A stretch of 64,000 nt of DNA from Odobenus rosmarus divergens (GCF_000321225.1 NW_004450324.1:2275921-2339920); one strand, 5' to 3'; numbered from the stretch's first letter, positions 1 through 11,943 are shown. The notes: a model not told the origin generated them from the sequence alone. Program-made: numbers and translations.

Positions 1-199
1 TGCTATACTGCTAGGTCATGCTTTCAGACTGCTGAGAGAATAACCAAAAGGGGGAATGGTTCAAATAAAAAAAAAAAAAAATGGAGATCAATCTTGAAGA
101 TTTCCTGAACAGACAAAACCATTTAGTCATGTAAGCAAAGCTTAATTTAGCTTATTTCACAAGACAAACATGCCCTGGGTCTTTTCTTCCTTATATCTT

Positions 200-470
200 G
201 GGAAATCATAAGCAAAACTTAGACTGTTTCTCAAGGTTGTTATGAGGTAACCACTGACCAATTCCCTATTGTTTAAGAAAATTCTAATACTATAAACTGT
301 GAAGAATAAAGTCACTGTTTTCTCACTATATAAATTGCTTTTTAACAATATTCCCCTGAGCCTCATTTCATGTTTTGGTTCGAGGGCTCCCAATCTGAAT
401 TCTGTCTTTTTGGTGTGTGTACAATAAACTTGTACTAATTACTACTTTGGTGATTCATTGGTTTTACTTC
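200..470 (+). mobile_element. possible old LTR fragment
   Basis: A TATA-like stretch (ctatataaat, about 326-335) is followed some 95 bases later by a polyadenylation-like acaataaact (421-430). That spacing is typical of an endogenous retroviral LTR. I cannot name a family and see no TG...CA boundaries or target duplication, so this is a weak call; it may be unique sequence. Confidence 0.25.
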
Positions 471-475
471 TGTTA

Positions 476-1950
476 TTTCTGAACTCTTGACACTGTTTCT
501 ATAAAGCATATATCTTAAGTATTTGGGGATATTATAGGATTAAAAAAAGCTATGCATACTTCTGTGCTTATAAAAATTAAGAATTCTGTTACTGATGCAA
601 TTATAATAACTAATTCAAATAAAAAGTTTTAGGAAAACTTTTATTTCCAAGCAACCACATTTTGTGTTGCCAGATTTGCAGTCAAATATAGCAATTCAAC
701 TCTCTTTCTCTTAACAAAATATGCCAATTTTTTTTCTTCAGTAAAGATTTCTTTTTACTGCTAAATCCTTGAGTCTCATAATACCAAATATACTAGATTA
801 CTATCTTACTACTACTCTAACTGATGTTTTTCTCTTCCAAGAAATGAAACCAATAGTGCTAGTTTTTAAAAAATCCTTTCTGGGACAATGTCTTCAAGGA
901 CAAAATGGTGATTTTTATCAGAGAATATAAAATCTATTTTAAGATTTTTCTCATGTGAAAGATAATGATGGAAGCATCAAACATTACATAGTAAAAGCAA
1001 TATGCAACTAGTGTAGTTACAATTTTTCATTTGTTAACCAATTTAGCCAAATTAATTGTGAGTTAAAAAAGAAAAAGGCAGGTTAATTAAAAGCAATGAG
1101 AATCTCATCATGTTGCAATTTTGGGAACTATACAGTTCCTTTGCTATAAAATGCTAACAAAAAAATATATATATACAAAAATGCAACTACCAAGTCAAAA
1201 AAACAACCCATAAAATTTCTCAGGTCTTTCATACAAATCTGAGCAGGCTGATGTGTAATTATTTTAAATGGAGATGCAACCTTCCTTTCCTGTTTAAAAT
1301 GTAAATACACTTGGGAGAAGTAACACACTGATTTAAATTCATATGAAGTTATAAAAGACTGTGACAGTGGATCCTTTCCTGAGCAGATTTTAATAGGTGC
1401 AGGATGATGGGAATCTGGAAGGAAGAGGCAAGAAGAGAATAAGGGCAAAGGGATTGACCTTAAATATGAATCTGATCTTCAAAATTCCTTACCATCAATC
1501 CTGAAATTTCAAATAACTTCCACCACCTATTACATCAACTTTGACACACTTTCCCTATTTGTTTTTGGAATAACAAGTCCACCCCTTTACTTATATTAAG
1601 ATTTTTTTCCCCATTCTTTAAATGGCTAATCTCCCACTGCTTTCAAAGCACTTTTTTTGATAGGCTCACTATATAACATAAAAAGATGTCTTAAAGAATC
1701 AATTCTAGGTCATAGGACAGGAAGCAGGAAGCACGGCTGACTGTACAAATTTTATAAACCCCTGACATCTGTACATTTTTTTACTAACATTTAACATAAG
1801 TGTATTGAATCACTACTTATTGCTATGTTTTAATGCTTATAATCTTTAAAAAAGTTCCAATTAGGGAGCTATTGAAAAGGCTACCAAATATTGACAGGCT
1901 CTCCTCTTAACCCTAGGATAACCCATTCATTTCTGCTGGCCTTTTAAAAC
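476..1950. other. unassigned A+T-rich sequence
   Basis: No recognisable gene, RNA or repeat family. The minus-strand open frame at 1128-1448 has no domain, signal or composition suggesting a protein. Confidence 0.6.
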
Positions 1951-1958
1951 CAGAACAT

Positions 1959-2074
1959 GGAGCACTGGGTGTTATATGCAAACAATGAATCATGGAACAC
2001 TACATCAAAAACTAATGATGTAATGTATGGTGATTAACATAACATAATAATAAACAAAACAAAACAACACAGAA
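1959..2074 (+). mobile_element. L1 3' UTR end, heavily 5'-truncated
   Basis: The segment matches the last ~100 bases of the L1 3' UTR seen in longer copies at 17360-17834 and 23700-23965 (gagcactgggtgttata ... catcaaaaactaatgatgta ... aacataacataataa), then an A-rich tail. An 8-base candidate target duplication, cagaacat, lies at 1951-1958 and 2075-2082. It is short, so the insertion boundaries are likely rather than proven. Confidence 0.85.
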
Positions 2075-2637
2075 CAGAACATCACTGTGTCCTAGAAAAA
2101 GATTTGATGCATTAATAAAGTACAAGCTTTGGTGGACCTGACGAAAAGTAAACTTCAGGCCAGAGAATTTCTGCAAACTGAGCAATATTGCCACATCTCC
2201 CCACCAAAGCATGTAGAGACTTCAATTCTTTAACATGTTAATACTGTGCCTTGTTATGAAATCAGAGCAGACGGAAGAGCAAAGGGGAAGGAGAAGTTTC
2301 ATACATCCTCAGTTTGAAGCCTAACACATTTCATTTTACTTTTTCAAACGTGTCAACACTTTTCATCAAAGATAGACTTCAGAACATTATTAAAATATCT
2401 TTAATGGATTGTTGAAAATCAACTCGACTAGGACACTACTAATTCTTAAGAACACAGATTTTCCATTGTACCTGGTATAGGAAACATGACCAGTTGGGTA
2501 TTTTGTAATCCCATGCCCTTAATCAACTGAAACTGCTCCCTCTAGGGTCATCAATGGCCTTCATAACCCCAACACCCCTTCTCTTAACCCCATTGGTTTT
2601 TTCGTTTCTGCAGTCTGTATTCACCTTAATCTTTTTT

Positions 2638-2858
2638 TTGCATATATTTATTTATTTTTATTTTTTTAATTTTATTTTATGTTATGTTAATCACCATACA
2701 TTACATCATTAGTTTTTGATGTAGTGTTCCATGATTCATTGTTTGCGTATAACACCCAGTGCTCCCTTCAATATGTGCCCTCTTTAATACCCATCACCAG
2801 GCTAACCCATCCCTCCACCTCCCTCCCATCTAGAACCCTCAGTTTGTTTCTCTGAGAA
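2638..2858 (-). mobile_element. L1 3' end, 5'-truncated, with clear TSD
   Basis: This is the reverse complement of the same L1 3' UTR: gttatgttaatcaccatac through agaaccctcagtttgtttct, preceded by a T-rich stretch that is the poly(A) tail on the minus strand. The 17-base duplication tcaccttaatctttttg flanks it at 2621-2637 and 2859-2875. Only about 200 bases of L1 were copied, so no coding part is present. Confidence 0.95.
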
Positions 2859-3194
2859 TCACCTTAATCTTTTTGTAGCATTTGGGAGTCTCCTTTTCTT
2901 AGCCAAGCCCTCTTTATACAACTGTAAGGACAGACTAGATCCTGGTTTCTGTCTGACTTCTCCTAGCTCCATTTTCTCTCACTGACTTTAACTTTGGCCC
3001 AAGGCTGGCTCCCTAATTCATTCTATTTCTTTTGTCCTTTTGAAATTTAATCCAATTTGGCCTGAAGCAGAACTGCAAAGGAAGAAGATTTCTTCCCAGC
3101 AGCAAAATCCTCCTTTTCAGTAGTTGGTGAGTGGTACAATTGAGCATCTTGCCTTGGAATAGATTTTAAATTCAAAATGTGGCTATTGGTAACA

Positions 3195-3565
3195 CATCCC
3201 CACTTTAGGGTCTTTGCCCTTCCTTTTCCTTCTGCCTTGAAAGGCTCTTCTCTCAGAGCACTGCCTCACTCTCTCACCTTCCTCAAACTTTTGCTTCTTC
3301 TCAGTGAGGCTTCCCCTGACCATCCAATGTAAAATTGCAAACTCCCACCCCACCCCTCCTTACTCTGCTCAAATTTTTATTTTTCTATAACATTTAAAAT
3401 TTCCAACACTATACATATATATAATGTATATGATTTATTATATTTATTTGTTATTGCTCCTTATGTTTGTTTTCCTGACGGAATATATGTGCCATTCTGT
3501 TCACTTGATGTCCCAGTGGCCTAGAACAATGATTGGCACTTAGTAGGTGATTAATCAATATTACT
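3195..3565 (+). mobile_element. L2 LINE 3' end
   Basis: The order of motifs follows the L2 3' end: a CT-rich stretch with tgaaaggctcttctc, then cagtgaggcttcccctgac, then tgttcacttgatgtcccag and cctagaacaatgattggcac with ttagtaggtgattaatcaa. L2 died out before the eutherian radiation, and this copy is correspondingly diverged. Confidence 0.8.
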
Positions 3566-4768
3566 CTAATTGAGCTGGAAAACTTCGCTGTTATCTACCT
3601 TCTTTTTCTTTTCACTGCCAACAGCCTAGTCCAGGTTTCCTCTGGTGGAAATTAGCTAATTAGCATGCTAATTGCATTTCCTGTTCCTCCTCTCTTTAAT
3701 CCATCTTCTTTACTGTTGGCTGATTTTCTTCCTCAAAACTCACATTTATCTTCTCATTATCCTTCTCAGAAACCTTCACTGTAAGGCCAAGTCAAAATTC
3801 CTCATTCTGGGACTTGATGTCCTCCACAGTATGACTAGTCCAGCCTTACCTATGCCCAATCCTCAGTCGACTCTAGTCAAGCTGCTATTGGCTTTTTTCT
3901 TTGACAAAATATTTGTTGACCTCCTACTCTTAGGTCTCATGTGGCATAAAATGAATTTACTGTCAGTTTAGGCAACATAAACTAGAGGAATGTAAGTTTA
4001 AACAACAGCATTTGTATTAAAGAAGAAATTGAGTCGACAGAAGACAGACTTAGGTGTATAAGGTCCCTATCACTGGAATGACTCTCACCTGCACTTTTCG
4101 TGTTCTGGGAAAGCAAATCATATCTATTTGTAAAGGTCCAACTTCAACTTACTCTGTGATTGATTCTTTGTCTTTAAAAAGCCATAATTCCTTTTAATAA
4201 ACATAAATAATAAACATTTTGTCTTTGCACAAATATTCTGATGTGCCTTTCCTCCCCTTAAGAGACAATTATTTATAGATTTCACATGCCTTCCCATCCT
4301 AAAGTGCTGAAAAGCCTCTTCAACCAGGAGGCAGCTCTTGCCTCCAAACGAAGAGCCAGATTGGGAGGAAAAGCCTGAAACGGACCTGGGCCTCTGGGGA
4401 AAGGATGTAGGGCTTACACTTTGGATTGATGAAAGAGCTGACATCCCCAAATGGGCCGACTATGTTACTGCCATCCCTAAGTGTTCCACAGTGACATCAC
4501 TCCTCATCTTAACATGAAGGTTGTTCAGATGATGATGATTTCTCCAGCATTTAGGCTACCACTCCAATGCTTATGAGATTCTTCTTCAAGAAGGTCCTCC
4601 CAAATAAACCTCTTCATGTTCTTCTTCCCCTCCTCTGAACTTCTACTTTATTTATTATGTTATATACATTAAACATTCTAGAATTTGACATGATTTTTGG
4701 CTTGAATTTTCTTGGCATATGTTGATCACTGCAAAAATTCTTGAAGACATAAATTGTCTTCCCCACAA
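3566..4768. other. unassigned sequence
   Basis: No gene or repeat recognised. Open frames at 3672-3971 (+) and 4124-4450 (-) have no identifiable domain; the first is a low-complexity Leu/Phe-rich translation of T-rich DNA. Confidence 0.5.
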
Positions 4769-4940
4769 CAGTGGTCACCAAACTTTGCTAATCAATAAGG
4801 CCATCGATATGTATTCAAAAAATTCAGATTCCAGAGCTGAACTCAGATCTGCAGAAACTTAACCACTTGTCTAGATTCTAACAAATCCATATCTTCAAAA
4901 TGTCCCCCAAATGATTCTAATAATTGGCCAGATGGGGGTA
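4769..4940. mobile_element. MER5-type hAT (Charlie) MITE, degraded
   Basis: Starts acagtggtcaccaaacttt, an altered form of the MER5 terminal repeat (CAGTGGTTCTCAA). The middle contains aaattcagattccag, and the 3' part has cccccaaatgattctaataa, as in other MER5 copies. The right terminal repeat is not preserved. Confidence 0.5.
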
Positions 4941-5102
4941 TTTAGAGTTTACCTGGAGCTTAATAATAACGTAATCTCAAAACACCCTTTTACTTAAAGA
5001 TTATTTACTTTTTTGTCTTTTTTTAACTGTTGTTGTTTTGTCTTAAATATTTCTCTGGGAAAGGGCATACCACACTTCTACTCAACTAAAAGAAACATTT
5101 TT

Positions 5103-5508
5103 ACAGTCCGAAGGTCTTTTATTTTTTTGTCACTTATCAAGCCATGGATTCATAGGGAATGGATTCCAGCAGCTCAGGCTCTTTTCCATTGGTTCTTACA
5201 AACTGTGTTTCTCTGGATGGAGCAGACTGGCACTTTATTTGTTTATAACAATGCCAACAGCATGCTGGGTAACACTATAGACTCTTCCAGTCTTGCCATG
5301 GAACCATTTGTAGGGTGTTCCTTTTTGAACAGTGCCATTCCCCTGATGTCTATAATATCACCTTTCTTGCAGATTGGCATGTATATAGCCAAAGGAACCA
5401 CCCCATGTTTTCTAAAAGACCTAGAGAACATATAGCAGATGCCTCTCCCCTCTGTGTTGGTTATTTTGGCAAATTACTGGAAGATGGTGGCTCTGGCCAA
5501 AAGGCAAA
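5103..5508 (-). pseudogene. RPL21: RPL21 processed pseudogene with large internal deletion
   Basis: Read on the minus strand, this is a retrocopy of the mRNA for ribosomal protein L21 (eL21) of the 60S subunit. The 5' UTR is present at about 5464-5508 (ggccagagccaccatcttcc...). The start codon is mutated from ATG to ATA (5462-5464). The N-terminal protein block is clear: [16 protein letters not shown], then KKGDIIDI. A frameshift follows; in the next frame VTQHAVGIV is readable and then stops. About 50 codons of the basic middle of L21 are missing. The C-terminal block [13 protein letters not shown] and a termination codon are readable near 5145-5225, followed by a short 3' UTR with aataaaag. 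There are no introns. Only a very short A-tract remains at the 3' end and I found no target duplication. The mutated start, frameshift and deletion make it non-coding. The plus-strand frame at 5013-5435 is only its antisense shadow. Confidence 0.93.
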
Positions 5509-5689
5509 AATTATTTACTCTTAACTATTAAAAATTCATGACCAAAGTATCTGATTCCAGATATTATTGATCTACCTCATCCAGGTTTTAGATTCTAGTA
5601 TTTGATTTTGTGAGTACTATATAATATTGAAGAAAATTTTAGGATTCAAACACCTGAGATTTCACCACATATGTATACATATATTATGC

Positions 5690-5915
5690 AGAAACACATA
5701 TTTCTCATTTTTCTTTTGATATCACATTATGTTAGATACTTTCTAAATAACATCATTCTTTAAAGCAGTGAAAATAATATTACATTGGGATAGTGATACT
5801 AATTAACTTAGTCATTCCCCCACTTTTGGACTTCTTGGGTATTTATCATTTCTCCTATAGTTATAAATATCATAACTCATATCTTTGAAATAAACAATTC
5901 ATTGAATATTGATGT
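5690..5915 (-). mobile_element. old L1 (L1M) 3' region fragment
   Basis: Contains the antisense form of the L1M 3' segment (ttaacttagtcattcccccac...tttggacttcttgggtattt...), which corresponds to the 'fill-in' sequence near the 3' end of ORF2 and the 3' UTR of mammalian L1M elements. It is strongly diverged; the boundaries are estimates. Confidence 0.5.
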
Positions 5916-6227
5916 AATTGTACTATATTTTATCTATTTAGAAAACATTTATTCTATTTACAAAATATGCATTTCATTCTTTCTTAAAATGTTCTAATCT
6001 TGGATACAATTTTTGTGCTGGTCTCTTCGATTAGTTTGCTTTCTGATTTTCAGACTTGTAGGACAATCCTCCTTCAACCACACCACTGTAAGGGGCCATG
6101 AAGTTAATCTTGTTGGCATATTCTTTTGGTTCCTATATTTGGGCTGATCTCCCTATCACCCTATTCTCAGGGGGTACTTTCAAACATCAACCATACAACA
6201 GGGAAGAAAATTGTAAAGGGTAGAGAT

Positions 6228-6407
6228 CAGGGTTCTTTAAAGCACGGCCTACAGGTCCCTGTAACAGAATAAGCTGGAGTACTTGTTAAAAGTGAAAAAT
6301 ACTGATCCTTCAAATTACTCAGATACTGAGGTATAGGGCCCAAGAGAATGAAATGTAAACAAGGACTCAAGGTAACTTTTATGCATGCTAATGTTTAGAA
6401 AACCAGG
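6228..6407. mobile_element. MER5-type hAT MITE
   Basis: About 180 bases, close to the usual MER5A length. Starts cagggttctttaaa, has ctggagtacttgttaaaa, and ends with atgcatgctaatgtttagaa and aaccag. These match the MER5 terminal and internal segments. No 8-base hAT target duplication is preserved. Confidence 0.65.
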
Positions 6408-6887
6408 CTTCCATATACTATGATATCAATGAATTTGCAACCTAGATTTAAAGTTTAGTCCAATTTAAGGTATATTCTAGATTTAAGATACATTTTATTT
6501 CTCTATAAAATTTGTATATATATTTATTCTATGTCACTAATAGGATTCCCCTTCCCTTCTCCCCCAACCCTCCTCCACTAAAGTGCATTGTTTTTAGAAA
6601 GTAAGAACATGTCTACGTTATCTCTGCATTTCTGCCATCGTTGAAATTCTGTTTTGCACTTAGAAACTGTTCACGTATATCAGTTGTTTAATTTTTTAAC
6701 CAAATCTATGCTCTGATTAATAGCTTAGTCTTGATCATTACACAAAATTATTTTTATGATTTAAAGTGATTTCCCTCTTTTTTTCTTAAATTACAATGCT
6801 TGCCTGGTATCTTTAGGACTTTATTAATAGATTTCTATAGTATTTGATGGAAAGCCATCTATATAATAACATAATACATGTTCACTA

Positions 6888-7460
6888 AAATTCTACTATG
6901 TGTCAGGTGACAAAGACTTCTGGACCAAATCTATGTCAGGCTCCTCTGAATCCTCTTCTCAACTAGGCTCTGACCTTGGGTTCTCTCTTTGGCCTGCTTA
7001 GTCCAGTTCTAGCAAGAATTCTGCTGAGTTAGTTTAGGGAAAATCCTCTTTCCTTGGTATCTGATTGTCCTTGATATTAGATCAAATTCCTCATCCTCCA
7101 TCCTCCATATCTTATCACCCTGGCCTGCCTTCAGTAAGAATCTTGTTGAATCAGTACAGTGAGAATTCCCCTAGGCCCAGTAATTTTCCATCCACTGATC
7201 TCTACCCTGATCCTTTGTTCTAAATCTCTATTTGTCCTTGTTGTATTAGGAGTTGAGCCCCATCTCTCTCCCCTTCTGCAAAACTCCACTGCCATAGTCC
7301 CTCTTGAATAAAGTCTTCCTTACTTTACAAGTACCATGAAATTTTTTTCTTTAACACAGGCATTGTGTTACGTTTTAAAGATAGAATTATGGGAGGAGTA
7401 GTCCTTATACTTGAGAAAGTAGCCCTCTACAATGGAAGTTTATCTCATCAGACATATTTA
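6888..7460 (-). mobile_element. L2 LINE 3' end, split by an LTR
   Basis: Left part ttctactatgtgtcagg (6891-6907) and right part cattgtgttacg (7361 on) join seamlessly if the LTR at 6908-7356 and one CAGG copy are removed. They give the antisense L2 3' end (…ctactatgtgccaggcactgtg…). The right part continues through gaagtttatctcatcagaca, also L2-like. Confidence 0.7.
6908..7356 (+). mobile_element. solo LTR of an endogenous retrovirus
   Basis: A 449-base element begins TGACAAAGAC and ends CTTTAACA, so it has canonical TG...CA ends. It is bounded by a 4-base duplication CAGG (6904-6907 and 7357-7360), the size typical of ERV class I. A polyadenylation signal, aataaa, lies at 7307-7312, about 45 bases before the end, and sets the plus orientation. 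No primer-binding site or internal viral sequence is adjacent, so this is a solo LTR, expected from recombination between two LTRs. I do not assign a named family. Confidence 0.85.
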
Positions 7461-8018
7461 CAAAGCAATATAATCAAATCTAAAGCAGAAACATGCACCA
7501 AGCCACAGAAAAATTATAACTGGGAAGGACAATGAAGAATTCCTTCCTATAGCTATATCTACATGGGTGAATTTAACTGAATACAAAAACTAGAAATGCC
7601 TAATTTGAAATAGCTTACTCATGCCAGAAAGCTAGCTTTATATAACATCAAGTATGGCCTGTTATAATATCAAGATCTATAGAATACTCATTTCTCAATT
7701 TTAGAAACAAAAATATCTTTGATTTACTCTGCCTATTTTCATTTCAATGGTATTATTATTAGAAAAGTCTTTGCCTATTATCTCTTTGTATAATAGAGAA
7801 TAGTAGACATACACAGATACACAGACACACATAAATACACACTTAGGTGTACACACACTCTTATCTCATAAAAATGCATCATCACAGTGGATGTTACTAG
7901 AGGAAAGCCCATATTCTTAATCATTTTCATTACCAAGTAAATACTAAAGAAATTTCTAGTGGTTAAGTGTCCAGAGTATTCTGGGCAGTCACGATCTCTT
8001 TTGTAATACATTATATTA
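7461..8018. other. unassigned sequence
   Basis: No gene or repeat recognised. A weak CA-rich stretch occurs around 7800-7860 (acacagacacacataa...) and is too interrupted to be a good microsatellite. Confidence 0.5.
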
Positions 8019-8036
8019 AAAACCTAAGACACTGAG

Positions 8037-8992
8037 AAAACACCACCCACCTATTAGAATAACTAACTTTCAAAACATTGACAATACCAAATTCTGGTTA
8101 AGGATGTAAAGCAACAGGAGCTCTCATTCATTGGGAATGCAAAATAATACAGCCATTTTGAAAGGCAATGTGGAGGTTTCTTACAAAACTAAAGGTACTC
8201 ATACCAATATGATCCAGTAACCACACTCCTTGACATATACCCAAATGAGTTGAAAACATGTCCATGCTAAAGTCTGCAGAAAAATGTTTAGAGCAGCTCT
8301 TTTTTTCATTACTGTCAAACTTGGAAGAAACCAAGATGTCCTTCAATAACAAATTAATAAACTATGGTACATTCATACAATGGAATATTATTCAGCAATA
8401 AAAAGAAATGAGTTATCTAGCCACAGAAAGACATGCAAGAAACTTAAAAGTTAAGTGAAATATTTCTAAGTGGAAGAAGCCAGTCTGAAATGGCTATCTT
8501 CTGTATGATTGCAATTACATGGCATCCTTAAAAAGGCAAAATTCTGGAGGTAGTAAAAGGATCAGAGGTTGCCAGGGTTTCAGTGAGGGGAGGGAAGGGC
8601 AAATAGGGAAAGCACACAAAATTTGGGGAGTGGTCAAAATATTCTGTATTTTCCATATAATGCACTATACAGTACTATATGATATACTGTATGATACAGC
8701 AACAACGGAAATATGTGATTATACATTTTTTAAAACCCAAAGAATGTACAATACAAAGAGTAAGCTCATATGTAATGGACGTTAATTAATAATAATGTAC
8801 CTACCAATACTGGCTCATTACTTTTAACAAATGTACCATACTAATACAAGATGTTAATAATAGGGGGAATTATGTGTGTTTTGGGGAAGGATAGGTAAGG
8901 ATTCTCTATAGTTTTCAATTAATTTTTCTATAAACCTAAAACTGCTCTTAAAAAATTGTTAACTAAAATTAAAAAAAAAAACAAAAAAAAAC
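8037..8992 (+). mobile_element. 5'-truncated L1 (L1MA/MB-like) 3' end
   Basis: Contains the end of ORF2 and the 3' UTR of an older mammalian L1: atacagccattttgaaagg, then ccaagatgtccttcaataac, atggaatattattcagca, atcagaggttgccaggg, and aacctaaaactgctctta before an A-rich tail. It is bounded by a duplication of 18 bases with one mismatch, aaaacctaagacactgag (8019-8036) and aaaacctaagacaccgag (8993-9010). The reading frame is destroyed. Confidence 0.92.
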
Positions 8993-9010
8993 AAAACCTA
9001 AGACACCGAG

Positions 9011-11464
9011 TTTATAATAAAAGCCAAACCAAAACAAGACAAAAACCCTGGTAAAATAAGACAACTTCTAGAATTATGACCAAAGGGTATTTTATGCCAG
9101 TCATTCATGGCATAGAAATGCTCATCCCATCTCTGTTGTTACCATTTATTCTTAAGGTCATAATTATGTTGGTACCTGTGATGATATTGGAATAAGACAC
9201 AGAAGAAATAACCTTAGAATATCCAGGTCCCATTAGCCTGAAACCTATAATTCTGCAATACTCAGTCTGGGTTTGAATCAGACCCTAAATCTGTTGAACA
9301 CTAACTTGTTTTTTTAAATGATAACTAAGACAACTAACAGGACTTACCCAACCTAGACCAAATATTGAAGTGAGACCTAAGCTAAGCACACCTCAGACTA
9401 TGGGGAGTCCTCGTGACTGTTAGGGCAGATTTTTGTCTTATGTCAACTTCCCCAGAGCCCTAGGATGACAAGGACCCTTGTCAGATTTGAAATGTACCTG
9501 TGGATTCTCTAGGAGAGAGCTTCTTTATCATTGTACTAATAGAAAGGATGGAGAAAATATTTAAGGTTCAATTTTCTAGATACAGAATCAGGGATATTGG
9601 TCAATCTTAAGTCAAATCAACTTCATGTGAAAATTTGGGACAGAGAGTTTTTTTTTTTTGTTTTTTTGTTTTTTTTCTCTAAAAAGAACTCCTCTAAAAC
9701 CAGGCTCCAATCACTGAGATGCAGACAAAGCTGGAGACACTTTAGTGGTTTCAAAAAGGAAAGCTTCTATTGCTCCCCAGCAGATTTCCCCCAAATAACT
9801 GTTTATAGATGTACTAAGATTCAAACCCTTCAGCCCTGGAGCTGCTCTGGATCTGATTACCAGAGCCAGTGGTCTCTGGTAGTAAGCAGCCTCTGTACTG
9901 TATCACAGGAAGATTGTCCTTTTCTATGTGGGCATGATAAGAAAAAGGCTGAGAAGCACCCAACAAGAGGATCTCTGCTAAAGATGTTTTAATCCAAAAT
10001 GGTCAGATTGGTGCTTTGTAATTCCCACTGTTTCTACATATTATCCTATTTCAAACATAATGATAATATCTGCCAAGGAATTATTTCTGAACATATTTCA
10101 CATGAAATGTATAAGGCATTAGCTACTACAAAGCTATAAACAAATTCAGAGCATCCTAGTACTTCTGATAATACCACCTAATTTGACCTCACCATTTCAT
10201 CAATTTTCAAAGACTACAAAACCCAAAGTAGGAATTGGCTCTTACCCTATAATGAAAACCTCTGCACCTTGTCTCAGGGTAAAGTGTCAGGGTCTTCACA
10301 CAATCCCTCCACTCCGGGACTGAGCAGTTCTTGAAGTGTCTCTACTGGGTCTAAGGGGAAAGAAAAATACATAAATAACCTTGGTATGCTTCAGCTAACA
10401 TTAATATTCTTTTTCAAGTTGTTCAGATTCTTTTTTTGCCATTTCATGAAATTGCTACATAACTTGCATCAAATCATTTTGTACAAAATAAGCAGCATTT
10501 ACAGAACACTTAACTTGAAGAAGGAATTTTCTTCCTTTAAATCATTTTTAATCTCCCCCTCAACCACCTTTGAATGAATGATGTCCTTCCTTGTTATAAC
10601 ATCATATTAACTATTTTTCATGATTATTTACTTCCTTTCCCTAGATCACAATTTTATTCTTTGGTCTCATTAGTAATAGCAAAACTTTCTGCAAAATAAG
10701 TTGAAAATTGTTAGGCTTAGCCAGTCCTGTCTGTGGCTTTGCTAAGACTGTTTTATTGCTCTACTCTGCTATGAAATAAACTAACACATTTTGGTCCCTA
10801 ATCTCCTATGCCTAATTTTTTTTCTGACCTAAAAATCTCTACCAGAGCCCTAAGTACCCCATCAAGTCTATAAAAATACAGACCTGAGCCAGTGAAAAAG
10901 TGTGCTCTGCCAGCATGTTCTATAAGATAGCCTTCCAAAACCACAAAGTTTCAGGCATTCGTTTTTTTTTTTTTTTTTGGAACTAGCAAAGAAAATAAGC
11001 CGGCTCTGGCAGTTGATCATGGACTGCTCTAATTCGATGAATCCATTTTCTACAGGCTTTAGTTGGCAAGCCTCTTTCCACTGCCTGCAAACTGACTACA
11101 GTTCTTTGCAAACTTCCTTTGCAATTCTACCCAAACACCACCCTCTATACCACAAAGAGTTATATGTTACTGAAAATACATTTTAAAAAAGACTTTTAGT
11201 GGAAATATCTAATTTTGGAGCTCTTTCTTAACCTCTCCAATTTGTTACACATACGTATGTTTACCCATAGAACTGTCTCGAGGATAAGTGAAACCAATGG
11301 TGTAGTGCTGTGTAAAGCTCAGAGAAGTCAGGAAGACAAGGCTGTGTTCCCAGATCTAAAATATGCCCCTCTTGATCGGCTTGATTTGTTAAATGACCCG
11401 TGTATGGAGGTGCACAGTATGATGTTTGATGGTACTTCTGAACTCTACTTCTAGGAATCTTATT
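9011..11464. other. unassigned sequence with T-rich tracts
   Basis: No gene or repeat family recognised over about 2.4 kb. It includes a T-rich tract at 9648-9676 and an uninterrupted run of about 18 T at 10961-10978. The open frames at 9597-9992 and 10977-11186 show no recognisable domain. A cagtcctgtctg...gaaataaact block near 10720-10790 looks faintly LTR-like but has no boundaries. Confidence 0.5.
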
Positions 11465-11481
11465 CTATCTTTGAAATTCTT

Positions 11482-11670
11482 TTTTTTAAAGATTTTATTT
11501 ATTTATTTGAGAGAGAGTGAGAGTGAGAGTGAGAGCACAGAAGGAGAGGGAGAGGGAGAAGTAGACTCCCCGCTAAGCAGGGAACCCGATACAGGGCTTG
11601 ATCCCAGGACCCCGAGATCATGACCTGAGCCAAAGGCAGATGTTTAACCGACTGAGCCACCCAGGCACCC
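11482..11670 (-). mobile_element. SINEC (Can-SINE)
   Basis: On the minus strand: head gggtgcctgggtggctcag, the gatcatgacctgagcc segment (antisense), a CT-rich middle and an AAATAAATAAAATC tail. The duplication ctatctttgaaattctt is exact at 11465-11481 and 11671-11687. Near-complete copy. Confidence 0.97.
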
Positions 11671-11943
11671 CTATCTTTGAAATTCTTAAGAGTAATGGTG
11701 AAAGAATAGGGAGGGCAGGACAATATATCCTCCAAGGAGAGGCATACAGTAGGTTTTGAAATAACACAGTCCTTTCTTATTAATCTTATTACAGAAAAAA
11801 AAGTGCATACTTTATTTGGTTATGGTTATATTTATGTGAAGTTTTAGAAGAGTCTATTGTGATAATCAGAACAGTGCTGTGAGAGATTAACTGGAAAGTG
11901 GCATGAGGGCACTCTCTGGAATAATGGAAAAATACTATATCTT

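Noticed and set aside
5013..5435. 140-codon plus-strand open frame as a gene
   Set aside because: It is antisense to the RPL21 pseudogene on the minus strand, and its translation matches nothing I recognise.
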